The notes under the pieces are model-generated. The model worked only from the letters and a program-made list of their open reading frames with translations. It was not told where the DNA came from and made no database searches. Source: Yersinia rohdei ATCC 43380 (GTDB lineage Bacteria > Pseudomonadota > Gammaproteobacteria > Enterobacterales > Enterobacteriaceae). From it: 48,994 nt of DNA. Positions 26,789 to 35,658 of the stretch are shown in pieces. Where the stretch lies: positions 1 to 48,994 of the forward strand of contig NZ_ACCD01000030.1 in assembly GCF_000173775.1 (NCBI RefSeq), in the 5' to 3' direction. Position 1 is the first letter of the stretch, and the number at the start of each line of letters is the position of its first letter. Made by a program: the position numbers and the translations under genes.

Positions 26789-27970
26789 TTAACGGGTGAA
26801 TGCGTACACCGTGCCGCCTCTCGCCTGAACCAGTAGCTTATCGCTTGCAATCACTGGTGCACTCAGGAAGCCAGAGCTATCGACACTCTGTTGAGCAACA
26901 AAACGGCCATCATCGGTATTCACCCAGTGCAGATAACCTTCGGCATCACCTACAACCAGATAGCCATTATACATCACTGGAGCCGTCAAGTTACGATGTA
27001 ATAAATCGCTTTGACTCCAAAGGGTTACTCCGCCATCAGCTTTCAAGGCAATAATGCGGTCATCTTGGTCAACCAGATAAATGCGGCCACTGTCGACAAT
27101 GATGTCATTAACTGACCCCATTTCACGTTTCCACAGAATTTGACCAGAACGCAAATCCAAGGCAGTCAAATTGCCATTGTATGCCAATGCATAAACCACA
27201 CCATCAACAACAACCGGCGTAGTATCAACATCATTCAGACGGTCAATCTCAGTAGTCCCTGTCACTTGGGAAATACGTTGCTGCCAAATTAACTGGCCTT
27301 GTTCCATCATCACGGCACTGACACGACCATTGTCGCCACCAACAATTGCTGCACCAAATGCTACCGCAGGAGCAGATTCACCGCGCAGAGACAAAGCTGG
27401 GGTATCCAGATTTAATGTCCACTTGATAGCGCCGTCAGATTCATTCAGCGCTTGCAGCATGCCATTTGAGGTGTGGATTAACACCACGCCATCACTGACA
27501 ACTGGGCGTGATAATGCTTCGCCCGCAACCACGGTTTGCCATGCCACTTGGCCATCGTCAGAATTCAGCGCATACACCACTGCTTTCTCACTGCCAACAT
27601 ACACATGCGCACCAGAAGCTGTTACGCCACCAGATAACATCGCAGAACGGTTACTGGAGAGGAAGTTAGTTTTCTCTGACAGGTCGGTTTGCCAAATTTG
27701 CTTACCGGTGTCTGCCTCCATCGCTTTTACCAGACCTTTACGGTCTGCGGCGAAGACAGATGTTCCCTGCCATGCAGGACGCAGATGAGAGTAATAATCG
27801 CCGACACCGCCACCAACAGAGGTGCTCCACACTTTGGTTGGTGTGAATTGGTTCTCAACTTTTGGCAGTGGCGACATGGTAACCACATCTTCTTCACTAT
27901 TAAAAAGTGAGCAACCGCTCAATAGGGCAACAGAAACCAGTCCTACTAAGAGTGTTTTACGCAATTGCAT
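26789..27970 (-). CDS. bamB: Outer membrane assembly lipoprotein BamB
   Basis: Lipoprotein of the BAM complex that helps BamA insert beta-barrel proteins. The signal sequence MQLRKTLLVGLVSVALLSGC has a lipobox LLSGC with lipidated Cys20. An eight-bladed PQQ-type beta-propeller follows; its repeats are visible as DTGKQIWQTDL, DDGQVAWQTVV, SDGAIKWTLNL, EQGQLIWQQRI, RSGQILWKREM and ADGGVTLWSQS. The 393-residue length equals the family (E. coli 392). It lies 11 bases after yfgM on the same strand. Confidence 0.96.
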   Translation of the reverse strand: MQLRKTLLVGLVSVALLSGCSLFNSEEDVVTMSPLPKVENQFTPTKVWSTSVGGGVGDYYSHLRPAWQGTSVFAADRKGLVKAMEADTGKQIWQTDLSEKTNFLSSNRSAMLSGGVTASGAHVYVGSEKAVVYALNSDDGQVAWQTVVAGEALSRPVVSDGVVLIHTSNGMLQALNESDGAIKWTLNLDTPALSLRGESAPAVAFGAAIVGGDNGRVSAVMMEQGQLIWQQRISQVTGTTEIDRLNDVDTTPVVVDGVVYALAYNGNLTALDLRSGQILWKREMGSVNDIIVDSGRIYLVDQDDRIIALKADGGVTLWSQSDLLHRNLTAPVMYNGYLVVGDAEGYLHWVNTDDGRFVAQQSVDSSGFLSAPVIASDKLLVQARGGTVYAFTR

Positions 27971-27981
27971 GGGAATACCCC

Positions 27982-28602
27982 TTAGTTGGACAAGTTATTC
28001 AATTTCATGCGTAGCAAAGCTTGCAGCGCCTGAGATGCATTTGATTCGATGCCCTTACTGTAAGCTGCGCGCGCACCTGCGGTGTCACCTTTGCTTAATA
28101 ATACATCGCCACGAACATCTTGAGCCATTGCTGTCCAACCCTCTCCTTGCACCGCATCCAGTGTTTTTAATGCTTCGTCTGGTTTTTTCAATTGCAGTTG
28201 CAAACGGGCAAGACGCAGATTAATCAGCGACAGCAAGTTTTCATCTTTTGTTTGGCCCAATGCTTGGGTGAGCTGTTGTGCTGCTTTATCAAACTCGTTC
28301 TGCTCAACAAAATGGTGAGCCAGTTCCAACCCAGCCAATACGCCGTAGTTATTTTTATTGCCCTGAACAAATTTTTCAGCGAGAGCAACACCATCAGCAC
28401 TATTCGCTGACAGAGCATCACTGGCTTGCTGATAGGCAGAGGAGGCTTCCGTCATGGCAGTATTCTGATTACTCTGCCAGTAACGCCAGCCCACTAATGC
28501 ACCAATCCCGAGCACCACACCCACGGCCAGCGCTTTACCATTCTCACTAAAGAAACGGCGCACTGCATCAACCTGGTCATTTTCAGTGGTATAGACTTCC
28601 AC
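27982..28602 (-). CDS. yfgM: YfgM, ancillary SecYEG translocon subunit
   Basis: The 206-residue inner-membrane protein has a short cytosolic N-terminus (MEVYTTENDQVDAVRRFFSENGKAL), one membrane segment at about 24-43 (AVGVVLGIGALVGWRYW), and a periplasmic TPR-like domain with repeated LAxxxxxQNExDKAAQQL and LxLARLQLQLKKPDEALKTL. E. coli YfgM has 206 residues, associates with PpiD at the Sec translocon and eases traffic to periplasmic chaperones. It lies between hisS (13 bases upstream) and bamB (11 bases downstream) in a compact leftward set. Confidence 0.94.
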   Translation of the reverse strand: MEVYTTENDQVDAVRRFFSENGKALAVGVVLGIGALVGWRYWQSNQNTAMTEASSAYQQASDALSANSADGVALAEKFVQGNKNNYGVLAGLELAHHFVEQNEFDKAAQQLTQALGQTKDENLLSLINLRLARLQLQLKKPDEALKTLDAVQGEGWTAMAQDVRGDVLLSKGDTAGARAAYSKGIESNASQALQALLRMKLNNLSN

Positions 28603-28615
28603 GGTGTCTCTCTCC

Positions 28616-29890
28616 TTAACCCAACATCAAAGCCAGACGCGCAGCAACATCCGCTTGCGCCAGCGTTTCTTGTTCACCATTTCGCAAATCTTTTACGACC
28701 ACTTGCTGTGCCGCGACTTCGCTTTCGCCAAGTATTAAAGCAACACGGGCACCCCACTTATCAGCGCGGGTAATTTGCTTTTTGAAATTACCACCGCCGT
28801 AGTTAGTCATTAACTTTAGCGTTGCTAACTCATCACGCAAATGCTCAGCAAGTTGCATTGCAGCACTTTGTGTCCCCTCACCTGAGGAGATGAGATATAC
28901 ATCAACTGTCGCAGGTACTTTGAATTCAGGATTAACCGCCTGCACCAATAGAACCAGACGTTCCAGTCCCATAGCAAAACCTACAGCAGGGGTTGCACGT
29001 CCACCTAATTGCTCAACCAGCCCGTCATAACGCCCACCAGCACAAACTGTGCCCTGCGCGCCCAAACTGCTGGTAACCCATTCAAATACCGTGCGGTTAT
29101 AATAATCCAAACCACGAACTAAACGTTCATTGACGGTATATGGGATACTGGCCTGGTCTAAAAGTTCACACAAGCCCGCAAAATGTTGTTTGGATTCTTC
29201 ATCCAGATAGTCAGATAGCTTAGGTGCATCATTAAGCAACAACTGTACATCCGGGTTCTTGGAATCCAGCACTCGTAATGGATTACTGTACATGCGGCGC
29301 TTACAATCTTCATCCAGCACCTCAACATGTTGTTCCAAGAAGGCCACCAGCGCTTCACGGTAATCTGCGCGCGCATCCAATGACCCAATGGAGTTCAGCT
29401 CAAGTTTCACATGTTCTGAAATCCCTAAAGCGCGCCACCAACGGGCACTCAAGAGAATCAATTCAGCATCAATATCAGGCCCTTGCAGACCGAAAACCTC
29501 CACCCCCATCTGATGAAACTGGCGGTAGCGGCCTTTCTGCGGACGCTCATAGCGGAACATTGGGCCGACGTACCACAAACGCTGTTCCTGATTGTACAGC
29601 AGACCATGTTCAATACCGGCACGTACGCACCCTGCCGTCCCTTCCGGACGCAGTGTCAGACTTTCGCCATTGCGATCGTCGAAGGTATACATCTCTTTCT
29701 CAACCACGTCGGTAACTTCACCGATTGCGCGTTTGAATAACGGGGTCTGCTCTACAATCGGCATGCGGATTTCGCTGTAACCGTAGCCTGCCAGCACTTG
29801 CTTTAAGATGCCTTCAATCCGCTGCCATATTGCCGTATCGGCTGGCAGGTAGTCGTTCATACCACGGATGGCTTGAATGTTCTTTGCCAC
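28616..29890 (-). CDS. hisS: Histidyl-tRNA synthetase HisS
   Basis: Charges tRNA-His. It is a class II synthetase of 424 residues, the E. coli length. Motif 1 region [38 protein letters not shown], motif 2 [19 protein letters not shown], the HisA signature [15 protein letters not shown] and motif 3 [14 protein letters not shown] are all present, followed by the anticodon-binding domain. The start is GTG at 29890: translation [16 protein letters not shown] matches E. coli, which also uses GTG. The longer frame reaching 30025 has no family match. Its ribosome site is weak (AGAG). Confidence 0.96.
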   Translation of the reverse strand: MAKNIQAIRGMNDYLPADTAIWQRIEGILKQVLAGYGYSEIRMPIVEQTPLFKRAIGEVTDVVEKEMYTFDDRNGESLTLRPEGTAGCVRAGIEHGLLYNQEQRLWYVGPMFRYERPQKGRYRQFHQMGVEVFGLQGPDIDAELILLSARWWRALGISEHVKLELNSIGSLDARADYREALVAFLEQHVEVLDEDCKRRMYSNPLRVLDSKNPDVQLLLNDAPKLSDYLDEESKQHFAGLCELLDQASIPYTVNERLVRGLDYYNRTVFEWVTSSLGAQGTVCAGGRYDGLVEQLGGRATPAVGFAMGLERLVLLVQAVNPEFKVPATVDVYLISSGEGTQSAAMQLAEHLRDELATLKLMTNYGGGNFKKQITRADKWGARVALILGESEVAAQQVVVKDLRNGEQETLAQADVAARLALMLG

Positions 29891-30051
29891 GTCTGTTCTC
29901 TGTAGTTTTATACCGGTTGACTTGATGTTGCCGCAGTTTGAGCAACAACACCAATAACATTGGGCATAGTGCAAAAAATAAAGCCGATTATAGAGGTTTG
30001 CCGTCCATATATTCAATGGCGACAATTTGTTACCTCTATTGGCGCAATATA

Positions 30052-30076
30052 AAGCGGGCCACGCCCGCTTTTTTCA
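30052..30076. terminator. Hairpin between ispG and hisS (SroE position)
   Basis: AAGCGGGC and GCCCGCTT (8 bp) enclose CAC. TTTTTT follows on the plus strand and TTTATATT on the minus strand. For leftward ispG it would be a partial terminator 37 bases after the stop. In E. coli the small RNA SroE is encoded in this gap; I cannot confirm sequence similarity. Confidence 0.6.
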
Positions 30077-30106
30077 CTCTGTTCTACAATACATCGCTAA
30101 TAACGT

Positions 30107-31231
30107 TTATTTATCATCCAGCATATTGATAACAATTCGGTTATTTGCATCAAGCATTGATGCTTTGGCACGAATTTTCGCTTCTAGCTGATCAATCATT
30201 TTTTCGTTATTAAAACGTTCCTTTTGGCGAACGCCATCTTCGTAGAAACCACTATGATTACGTGCGCCAGTGACCCCAATGGTTGACACTAACGCCTCAC
30301 CCGGCCCATTAACTACACAACCAATGATAGAAACATCCATCGGGGTAATCAGGTCCTCTAACCGCTGTTCCAACGCATTTACCGTACCAATAACATCAAA
30401 TTCTTGGCGGGAACAGGTTGGGCACGCAATAAAGTTAATCCCACGGGAACGAATTCTCAGAGATTTAAGAATATCAAAACCGACTTTAACTTCTTCAACC
30501 GGATCTGCTGCCAGTGAAATACGCAAAGTATCGCCAATCCCTTCGGACAGCAACAAACCTAGACCGATCGCAGATTTAACTGAGCCACTGCGCGCTCCGC
30601 CAGCTTCAGTTATCCCTAAATGCAATGGATTATTAATTTGTTTGGCCAACAGACGGTAGGAGTTAACAGCCAGGAAAACATCGGAGGCTTTTACACTGAT
30701 TTTAAACTGATCAAAATTGAGACGATCAAGGATATCGACATGGCGCATCGCGGATTCAAGCAGGGCTTCTGGCGTAGGTTCGCCATACTTTTCCTGAATA
30801 TCTTTTTCCAGTGATCCACCATTAATACCAATACGAATAGGGATATTATTGTAACGAGCGCAATCAACCACAGACCGAATTCGCTCTTCGGAACCGATGT
30901 TTCCAGGATTGATTCGTAGACAATCAACACCATATTCCGCAACTTTCAAGGCAATACGGTAGTCAAAGTGAATATCGGCAACCAGCGGAACATTTGACTG
31001 CTGTTTAATCAACTTAAATGCCTCAGCCGCATCCATAGTTGGTACTGAGACTCGCACGATATCCACGCCGACACGTTCCAATGCCTTAATTTGGGCAACA
31101 GTCGCATCAACATCCGTGGTTTTGGTATTGGTCATCGATTGCACTGCAATCGGTGCGCCATCACCAATGGGCACTTTACCGACGTAAATCCGGGTAGATT
31201 TACGTCGGATAATTGGGGATTCGTTATGCAT
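30107..31231 (-). CDS. ispG: 4-hydroxy-3-methylbut-2-enyl diphosphate synthase IspG
   Basis: A [4Fe-4S] enzyme of the MEP isoprenoid pathway that reduces MEcPP to HMBPP. The 374-residue protein (E. coli 372) has the TIM-barrel N-terminus [46 protein letters not shown], and the cluster cysteines in [13 protein letters not shown] and [14 protein letters not shown] 31231 is chosen over 31267: GGAGAG precedes it by about 8 bases and [13 protein letters not shown] corresponds to the family start. It lies 105 bases after rodZ. Confidence 0.96.
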   Translation of the reverse strand: MHNESPIIRRKSTRIYVGKVPIGDGAPIAVQSMTNTKTTDVDATVAQIKALERVGVDIVRVSVPTMDAAEAFKLIKQQSNVPLVADIHFDYRIALKVAEYGVDCLRINPGNIGSEERIRSVVDCARYNNIPIRIGINGGSLEKDIQEKYGEPTPEALLESAMRHVDILDRLNFDQFKISVKASDVFLAVNSYRLLAKQINNPLHLGITEAGGARSGSVKSAIGLGLLLSEGIGDTLRISLAADPVEEVKVGFDILKSLRIRSRGINFIACPTCSRQEFDVIGTVNALEQRLEDLITPMDVSIIGCVVNGPGEALVSTIGVTGARNHSGFYEDGVRQKERFNNEKMIDQLEAKIRAKASMLDANNRIVINMLDDK

Positions 31232-31336
31232 TACACTCTCTCCTTTACAGTCGTGTAGTTTTTGCAACGAAGTCGTCTTTCAAAACCGCAATAATGCTTT
31301 GTTAGAACCACGACGTTGTTTGTCAAAAACACAATA

Positions 31337-32353
31337 TTACTCTACACCGACAGTCAGGCGGGCTACGCGATTAGCCTTAATAAACTTACTCAAATCTACT
31401 GGATTCCCCTGATAGGTAATCGTTAATGCACCTGGTGCACCAATGGTTAACTTATAAGGAGCTTTACCGGACAGATTGAGGGTCGCGCCCCCTTTTTGGA
31501 TACCGCTAAACAATGTCTTTCCGCTCGCATCAACAACCTGTAACCAACAGTCAGCTTTAAAGTTCATGACTAATGAACCCACAGATGATGTAGCACCATT
31601 CACCCCAGCGTCTGCTGTAGGTAAGGGCGATTGCGGGGTAGAAACATCAGGCAATGGCGCCTGACTTGGAGAAACAACGACAGATTCCGCTGAACTTGTT
31701 CCTTGAGGGGCTGTTGTGCCGACAGGGTTATTCACCGCATCCGCTGGTGCTGCACTGTTGGTCACAGGCGCAGTACCATTTGCTGTTGGAGTAGAAGGCG
31801 GGTTATTGGCAGCCTGAGCCTGGGCATCCGCAGAGGCCTCAGGATCGCTATTATCATCAGCCAGCGGCACAGATTGCCCGCCATTTTGCGACAATTGGGC
31901 AGAAGATTGATCAGCCATAGTGACTATTTCTGCTTGCTGTGCCTGATGATTTTGCCACCACCATGCCCCAGTCAGACCGAGCACAACCAACACAATAAGC
32001 CAGGTGAAACTCATCAACCAGCCATCACGTTTTTTATGCTTTTTACCCAATGAGAAACTTTGCATTGGGGCGACTTTTGCCGCTCTGATTGGTGCTTGCT
32101 TTGCCAGTATTGGCAACAGTTCATCTTCAGGAAGATGAACTAATTTAGCGTAAGAACGAATGTAACCACGGTGGAATGTTGAGGCGAGATTAGCTTGCGC
32201 TTTATCCTCCTCAAGATCACGGATTGTGGATACTTTCAAACACAGACGTTCTGCAACCATCTGCTGAGTTAGCCCTAGTGCTTCGCGGGCTTGACGCAGG
32301 CGCACACCTGTCGTCTCTGGAACAGTTTGATCTTGGGAGGCTTCAGTATTCAT
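31337..32353 (-). CDS. rodZ: Cell shape protein RodZ
   Basis: Inner-membrane protein linking MreB to the elongasome. An XRE-type helix-turn-helix lies at about residues 17-85 ([35 protein letters not shown]), then a basic juxtamembrane stretch GKKHKKRDG, one membrane segment at about 112-132 ([22 protein letters not shown]), a long Ala/Pro/Ser/Thr/Gln-rich periplasmic linker (about 140-260), and the C-terminal beta domain (DUF4115, [24 protein letters not shown]). The 338-residue length equals the E. coli protein to within one residue. Its start overlaps the pilW stop by 11 bases, implying coupled translation. Confidence 0.94.
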   Translation of the reverse strand: MNTEASQDQTVPETTGVRLRQAREALGLTQQMVAERLCLKVSTIRDLEEDKAQANLASTFHRGYIRSYAKLVHLPEDELLPILAKQAPIRAAKVAPMQSFSLGKKHKKRDGWLMSFTWLIVLVVLGLTGAWWWQNHQAQQAEIVTMADQSSAQLSQNGGQSVPLADDNSDPEASADAQAQAANNPPSTPTANGTAPVTNSAAPADAVNNPVGTTAPQGTSSAESVVVSPSQAPLPDVSTPQSPLPTADAGVNGATSSVGSLVMNFKADCWLQVVDASGKTLFSGIQKGGATLNLSGKAPYKLTIGAPGALTITYQGNPVDLSKFIKANRVARLTVGVE

Positions 32354-33092
32354 TAGCTAGAAAGTGCTGGTACTGTTTGGATTGAGGAAAACTTCGCGCA
32401 AGCTGCTTGCCATAGCGTTGAACACTATCTTGACGGCCTGCTAGCGCGGCGAAACGAATTTGTAACCATAAACTTTCAGCACTGGCTGGAAGTACATGTT
32501 GATAAACATCCAGTAATAATTGCGCCTGGGCGCGATTCCCTTCTCCAAAATGCCGTTGAGCTTCTGCAAGCAGCGGCTCGCCTTTGTCCGGATCATACTT
32601 CAATGCTCGGCTCAAGAGTACTCGAGCCTGATCATTTTGGTTTGCCCGTAAAAAGCAATATCCCGCATTTTCCAGACTATCTGCAACCTGACCGTAATCA
32701 GGTGACAACAGCGCGGCGCTAAACTGTTGTTGGGCCGGTACATACTGCCCTAAACTACACAGAAACGCACCGTAATTATTCAGTACAGTGCCATTTCCAG
32801 GCGCCAATTTCATTGCTTGTTGATAGCGCTGCTCTGCCGCATCGTTTTCACCGATACGTTGCTCATAAAAAGCCATACCTAATTGAGCTCGATAATCCTG
32901 TGGATCCGCTGCTACAGCCTTTTCAAGATTCTGCCGCGCGGCCTTAAGATCACCTTGCGCCAGATATTCTAAACCTAATTGTAAACGTGTCTGCCCTGCC
33001 GCCGGTTGGCTTGCATTTTCTGGTGATGAACCGGAGCAACCCGCCAATACAGTTGCTATCAGGCAAACTCTCCACAGTTTTGTCAGCTTCAT
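32343..33092 (-). CDS. pilW: Type IV pilus biogenesis/stability lipoprotein PilW (PilF)
   Basis: A 249-residue TPR lipoprotein. The signal sequence [18 protein letters not shown] has a lipobox LAGC (Cys19). Tandem TPRs follow: [90 protein letters not shown]. PilW/PilF homologues assist assembly of the PilQ secretin. No pilus genes lie nearby, and its place between rlmN and rodZ is typical of Yersinia and many gammaproteobacteria but not of E. coli. It may serve a distant pilus or secretin locus. Confidence 0.9.
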   Translation of the reverse strand: MKLTKLWRVCLIATVLAGCSGSSPENASQPAAGQTRLQLGLEYLAQGDLKAARQNLEKAVAADPQDYRAQLGMAFYEQRIGENDAAEQRYQQAMKLAPGNGTVLNNYGAFLCSLGQYVPAQQQFSAALLSPDYGQVADSLENAGYCFLRANQNDQARVLLSRALKYDPDKGEPLLAEAQRHFGEGNRAQAQLLLDVYQHVLPASAESLWLQIRFAALAGRQDSVQRYGKQLARSFPQSKQYQHFLANEY

Positions 33093-33263
33093 GCTTTCTT
33101 AATTGTCCTTATATGTGAAGATACCCGTTAACTTTAAACGCCAGATAAACAGGCACTCATATTATGCCTATATCTGACGGTTAAATAATTTTTCAGCACT
33201 GATTAGCTTACAAATTATAAGTTTAATAACAAATAGTTATACACAAATAATCGGCATTAAAAA

Positions 33264-34460
33264 TCAGACTGTTTTAATAGCAATAGGTTCACCCGCCATT
33301 TTCTTTTTCAATGTCCGCTTGGTTCGGTCAATCACTTCACCGGCCAACTGACCACATGCCGCATCAATATCATCGCCACGAGTCTTACGGACTATGGTCG
33401 TAAAACCGTATTCCATCAATACTTTAGAAAAACGATCCACCCGGCTATTGGAGCTACGGCCATAAGGTGCCCCTGGGAACGGGTTCCATGGAATCAAGTT
33501 AATCTTACAAGGTGTGTCTTTCAAACATTCAGCCAGTTGATGAGCTTGCTCAGTACTGTCGTTGATGTGATCCAGCATAACGTATTCAACCGTAACTCGC
33601 CCGCCATTAGCTTTGGATTTTGCTAAATAGCGACGAACCGCAGCCAAGAAGGTTTCAATATTGTATTTGCGGTTGATAGGCACGATTTCATCGCGGATAT
33701 CATCTGTCGGTGCATGCAGCGAGATAGCCAACGCCACATCAATCATGTCACCCAATTTATCCAGTGCAGGCACCACACCTGAAGTGGATAGCGTCACACG
33801 ACGTTTAGATAAGCCGAAGCCAAAATCGTCCATCATGATATCCATCGCGGGTACCACGTTATTCAGGTTCAGCAATGGTTCGCCCATACCCATCATAACC
33901 ACGTTGGTGATTGGCCGGGTTCCGGTTGATTTTAATGCACCGATAATCTTCGCCGCTCGCCATACCTGGCCGATAATTTCAGAGACTCGCAGGTTGCGGT
34001 TGAAACCTTGCTGGGCAGTTGAGCAGAATTTACATTCCAATGCACAACCGACTTGAGATGAAACGCACAATGTGGCGCGCTCACCTTCAGGGATATACAC
34101 CGTCTCGACTTGCTGATCGCCCACCTTAATGGCCCACTTGATAGTGCCATCTGTTGAGCGCTGTTCTTCCGCCACTTCCGGTGCGCGGATTTCTGCTACA
34201 CGCTGTAACTTGGCGCGCAGCCCTTTATTAATATCGGTCATTTGCTCGAAATCATCATAGCAATAGTGATACATCCACTTCATGACCTGATCGGCACGAA
34301 AAGGCTTTTCGCCCATTTTGGCAAAGAATTCGCGCATTTGCTGACGATTTAAATCAAGCAGATTGATTTTGCCGGTGACAGGAGCTGCGGTTTCAACCGC
34401 GCTGTCAGACAGAGGAGCAGCATCAGTCGGCATTGATGCAGTTAATAATTGTTCAGACAT
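33264..34460 (-). CDS. rlmN: Dual-specificity RNA methyltransferase RlmN
   Basis: Radical SAM enzyme that makes m2A at 23S rRNA position 2503 and in some tRNAs at 37. The cluster motif CxxxCxxC is at residues 139, 143 and 146 (GCALECKFC), and the methyl-carrying Cys lies in [14 protein letters not shown] near the C-terminus. The protein has 398 residues, 14 more than E. coli, all in the N-terminal part ([19 protein letters not shown]...), before the conserved [15 protein letters not shown]. Following pilW starts 171 bases downstream. Confidence 0.96.
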   Translation of the reverse strand: MSEQLLTASMPTDAAPLSDSAVETAAPVTGKINLLDLNRQQMREFFAKMGEKPFRADQVMKWMYHYCYDDFEQMTDINKGLRAKLQRVAEIRAPEVAEEQRSTDGTIKWAIKVGDQQVETVYIPEGERATLCVSSQVGCALECKFCSTAQQGFNRNLRVSEIIGQVWRAAKIIGALKSTGTRPITNVVMMGMGEPLLNLNNVVPAMDIMMDDFGFGLSKRRVTLSTSGVVPALDKLGDMIDVALAISLHAPTDDIRDEIVPINRKYNIETFLAAVRRYLAKSKANGGRVTVEYVMLDHINDSTEQAHQLAECLKDTPCKINLIPWNPFPGAPYGRSSNSRVDRFSKVLMEYGFTTIVRKTRGDDIDAACGQLAGEVIDRTKRTLKKKMAGEPIAIKTV

Positions 34461-34551
34461 GAGTTGTCGTGGCCTCGTTGTTACACTTTACGGCGCTGCG
34501 CTTTAAACCGGGTACGGCTTTCGAAACGGCGATGATGAATAAATAATAGAA

Positions 34552-34581
34552 CGCCCCGGCAGAGATGTCTCCACCAGGGCG
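34552..34581 (-). terminator. Long hairpin after ndk
   Basis: On the minus strand CGCCCTGGTGGAGA and TCTCTGCCGGGGCG pair over 13-14 positions, three of them G-U. The tail is TTCTATTATTTATT. The G-U pairs are mismatches on the plus strand, so the structure belongs to leftward RNA from ndk. It lies 92 bases before the rlmN start. Confidence 0.75.
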
Positions 34582-34690
34582 CGGCATTGTACGAATTTTA
34601 ATGCATGGATTCCATGTTTAGAAAGGGGCCTGGCCAACTTTATTGTTTCAGTTGATTAAATAGCAGCCATTCCTAAACTGAATCAATTAA

Positions 34691-35119
34691 TTAGCTGCGA
34701 GGAAAAATTTCATCTGCGGCGAAGAAATAAGCAATTTCACGTTGAGCTGATTCAACAGCATCAGAACCGTGTACCGCATTCGCGGTGAAGCTATCAGCAA
34801 AATCAGCACGTAGAGTACCGGCCAGTGCATTGTCTGGGTTAGTTGCGCCCATAATATCGCGATGGCGTTGAACGGCATTTTCGCCTTCCAGAACCTGAAC
34901 CATAATTGGGCCAGAAGTCATAAACTCAACCAGACCATCGAAGAATGGGCGACCTTTATGTTCAGCGTAAAAGCCTTCAGCTTGTTCTTTGGTCAAATGC
35001 AACATTTTGGCAGCAATAATTTTGAAACCAGCACTTTCAAAACGCGCATAGATGGCACCAATGTCATTATTGGCAACAGCATTTGGTTTAATAATGGAGA
35101 AAGTACGTTCTAAAGCCAT
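34691..35119 (-). CDS. ndk: Nucleoside diphosphate kinase
   Basis: Balances nucleoside triphosphate pools by transferring the gamma phosphate through a histidine. The 142-residue protein (E. coli 143) has [31 protein letters not shown] at the N-terminus and the catalytic His in [23 protein letters not shown] 35119 is chosen over 35146: AGAGG precedes it and [12 protein letters not shown] is the family start. As in E. coli it precedes rlmN on the same strand, but a strong hairpin separates them. Confidence 0.96.
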   Translation of the reverse strand: MALERTFSIIKPNAVANNDIGAIYARFESAGFKIIAAKMLHLTKEQAEGFYAEHKGRPFFDGLVEFMTSGPIMVQVLEGENAVQRHRDIMGATNPDNALAGTLRADFADSFTANAVHGSDAVESAQREIAYFFAADEIFPRS

Positions 35120-35165
35120 GATAACCTCTATTGGATTTCTACCCATCGTCTTTCAATATAGAGGA

Positions 35166-35269
35166 TTTTTGGTTTCCATCAACCCCAACTCATTGAATTA
35201 CATCAACTCATTGGAATCATTCGGTTACCGCCAATCTGCTTCTCGAAACCTATTGGGTATATAATATTG
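35166..35269 (-). repeat. Dispersed intergenic repeat, copy C (partial)
   Basis: Read on the minus strand it opens TATACCCAATAGGTTTCGAG, then AAGCAG, TTGGCGGTAACCGAATGA and CCAATGAG. This follows the outer part of copies A and B. The far end seen in A and B is not recognisable. Confidence 0.6.
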
Positions 35270-35658
35270 ACCGGACTTGGAACCCGCCGCGATAACTCTC
35301 TTAACAGCAGTTAAACTCGGCTGACGGACAGTTCCTTTATTACAAAATTATGCCGACCCTGTACAGTGGCCGCCGATTATATGTGTGTGATTGGCGCTTG
35401 CATACGGGAATTACAACATTTCATTAAAAAATATTTATCTTAATTGCCTATTTTTATGCACAACTCACAATTCTCATAAAAATCAGTTTTCTGCCTTGAA
35501 GTTAGGCGCAATAAAATAGCGGCAGGAATGCAAATAATTACCACGTAGGAATAAACTTAACACCGGTTTTTTCACAAGACCTGATGGGCTCACGGGTGAT
35601 ATTGGATTCCCAAAGCTGAATCGCTGTGGCGTGCAATTAACTCAATCGAAACCGGCTG
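35270..35658. other. Gene-free stretch between ndk and pbpC
   Basis: About 390 bases that should hold the ndk promoter and the end of the pbpC transcript. It becomes AT-rich near 35420-35480. I see no gene, no clear terminator and no RNA signature. Confidence 0.5.

Noticed and set aside
29891-30025. Longer start of hisS
   Set aside because: The residues before GTG 29890 are Cys-rich and unlike any HisS, and E. coli also uses GTG at the same codon.
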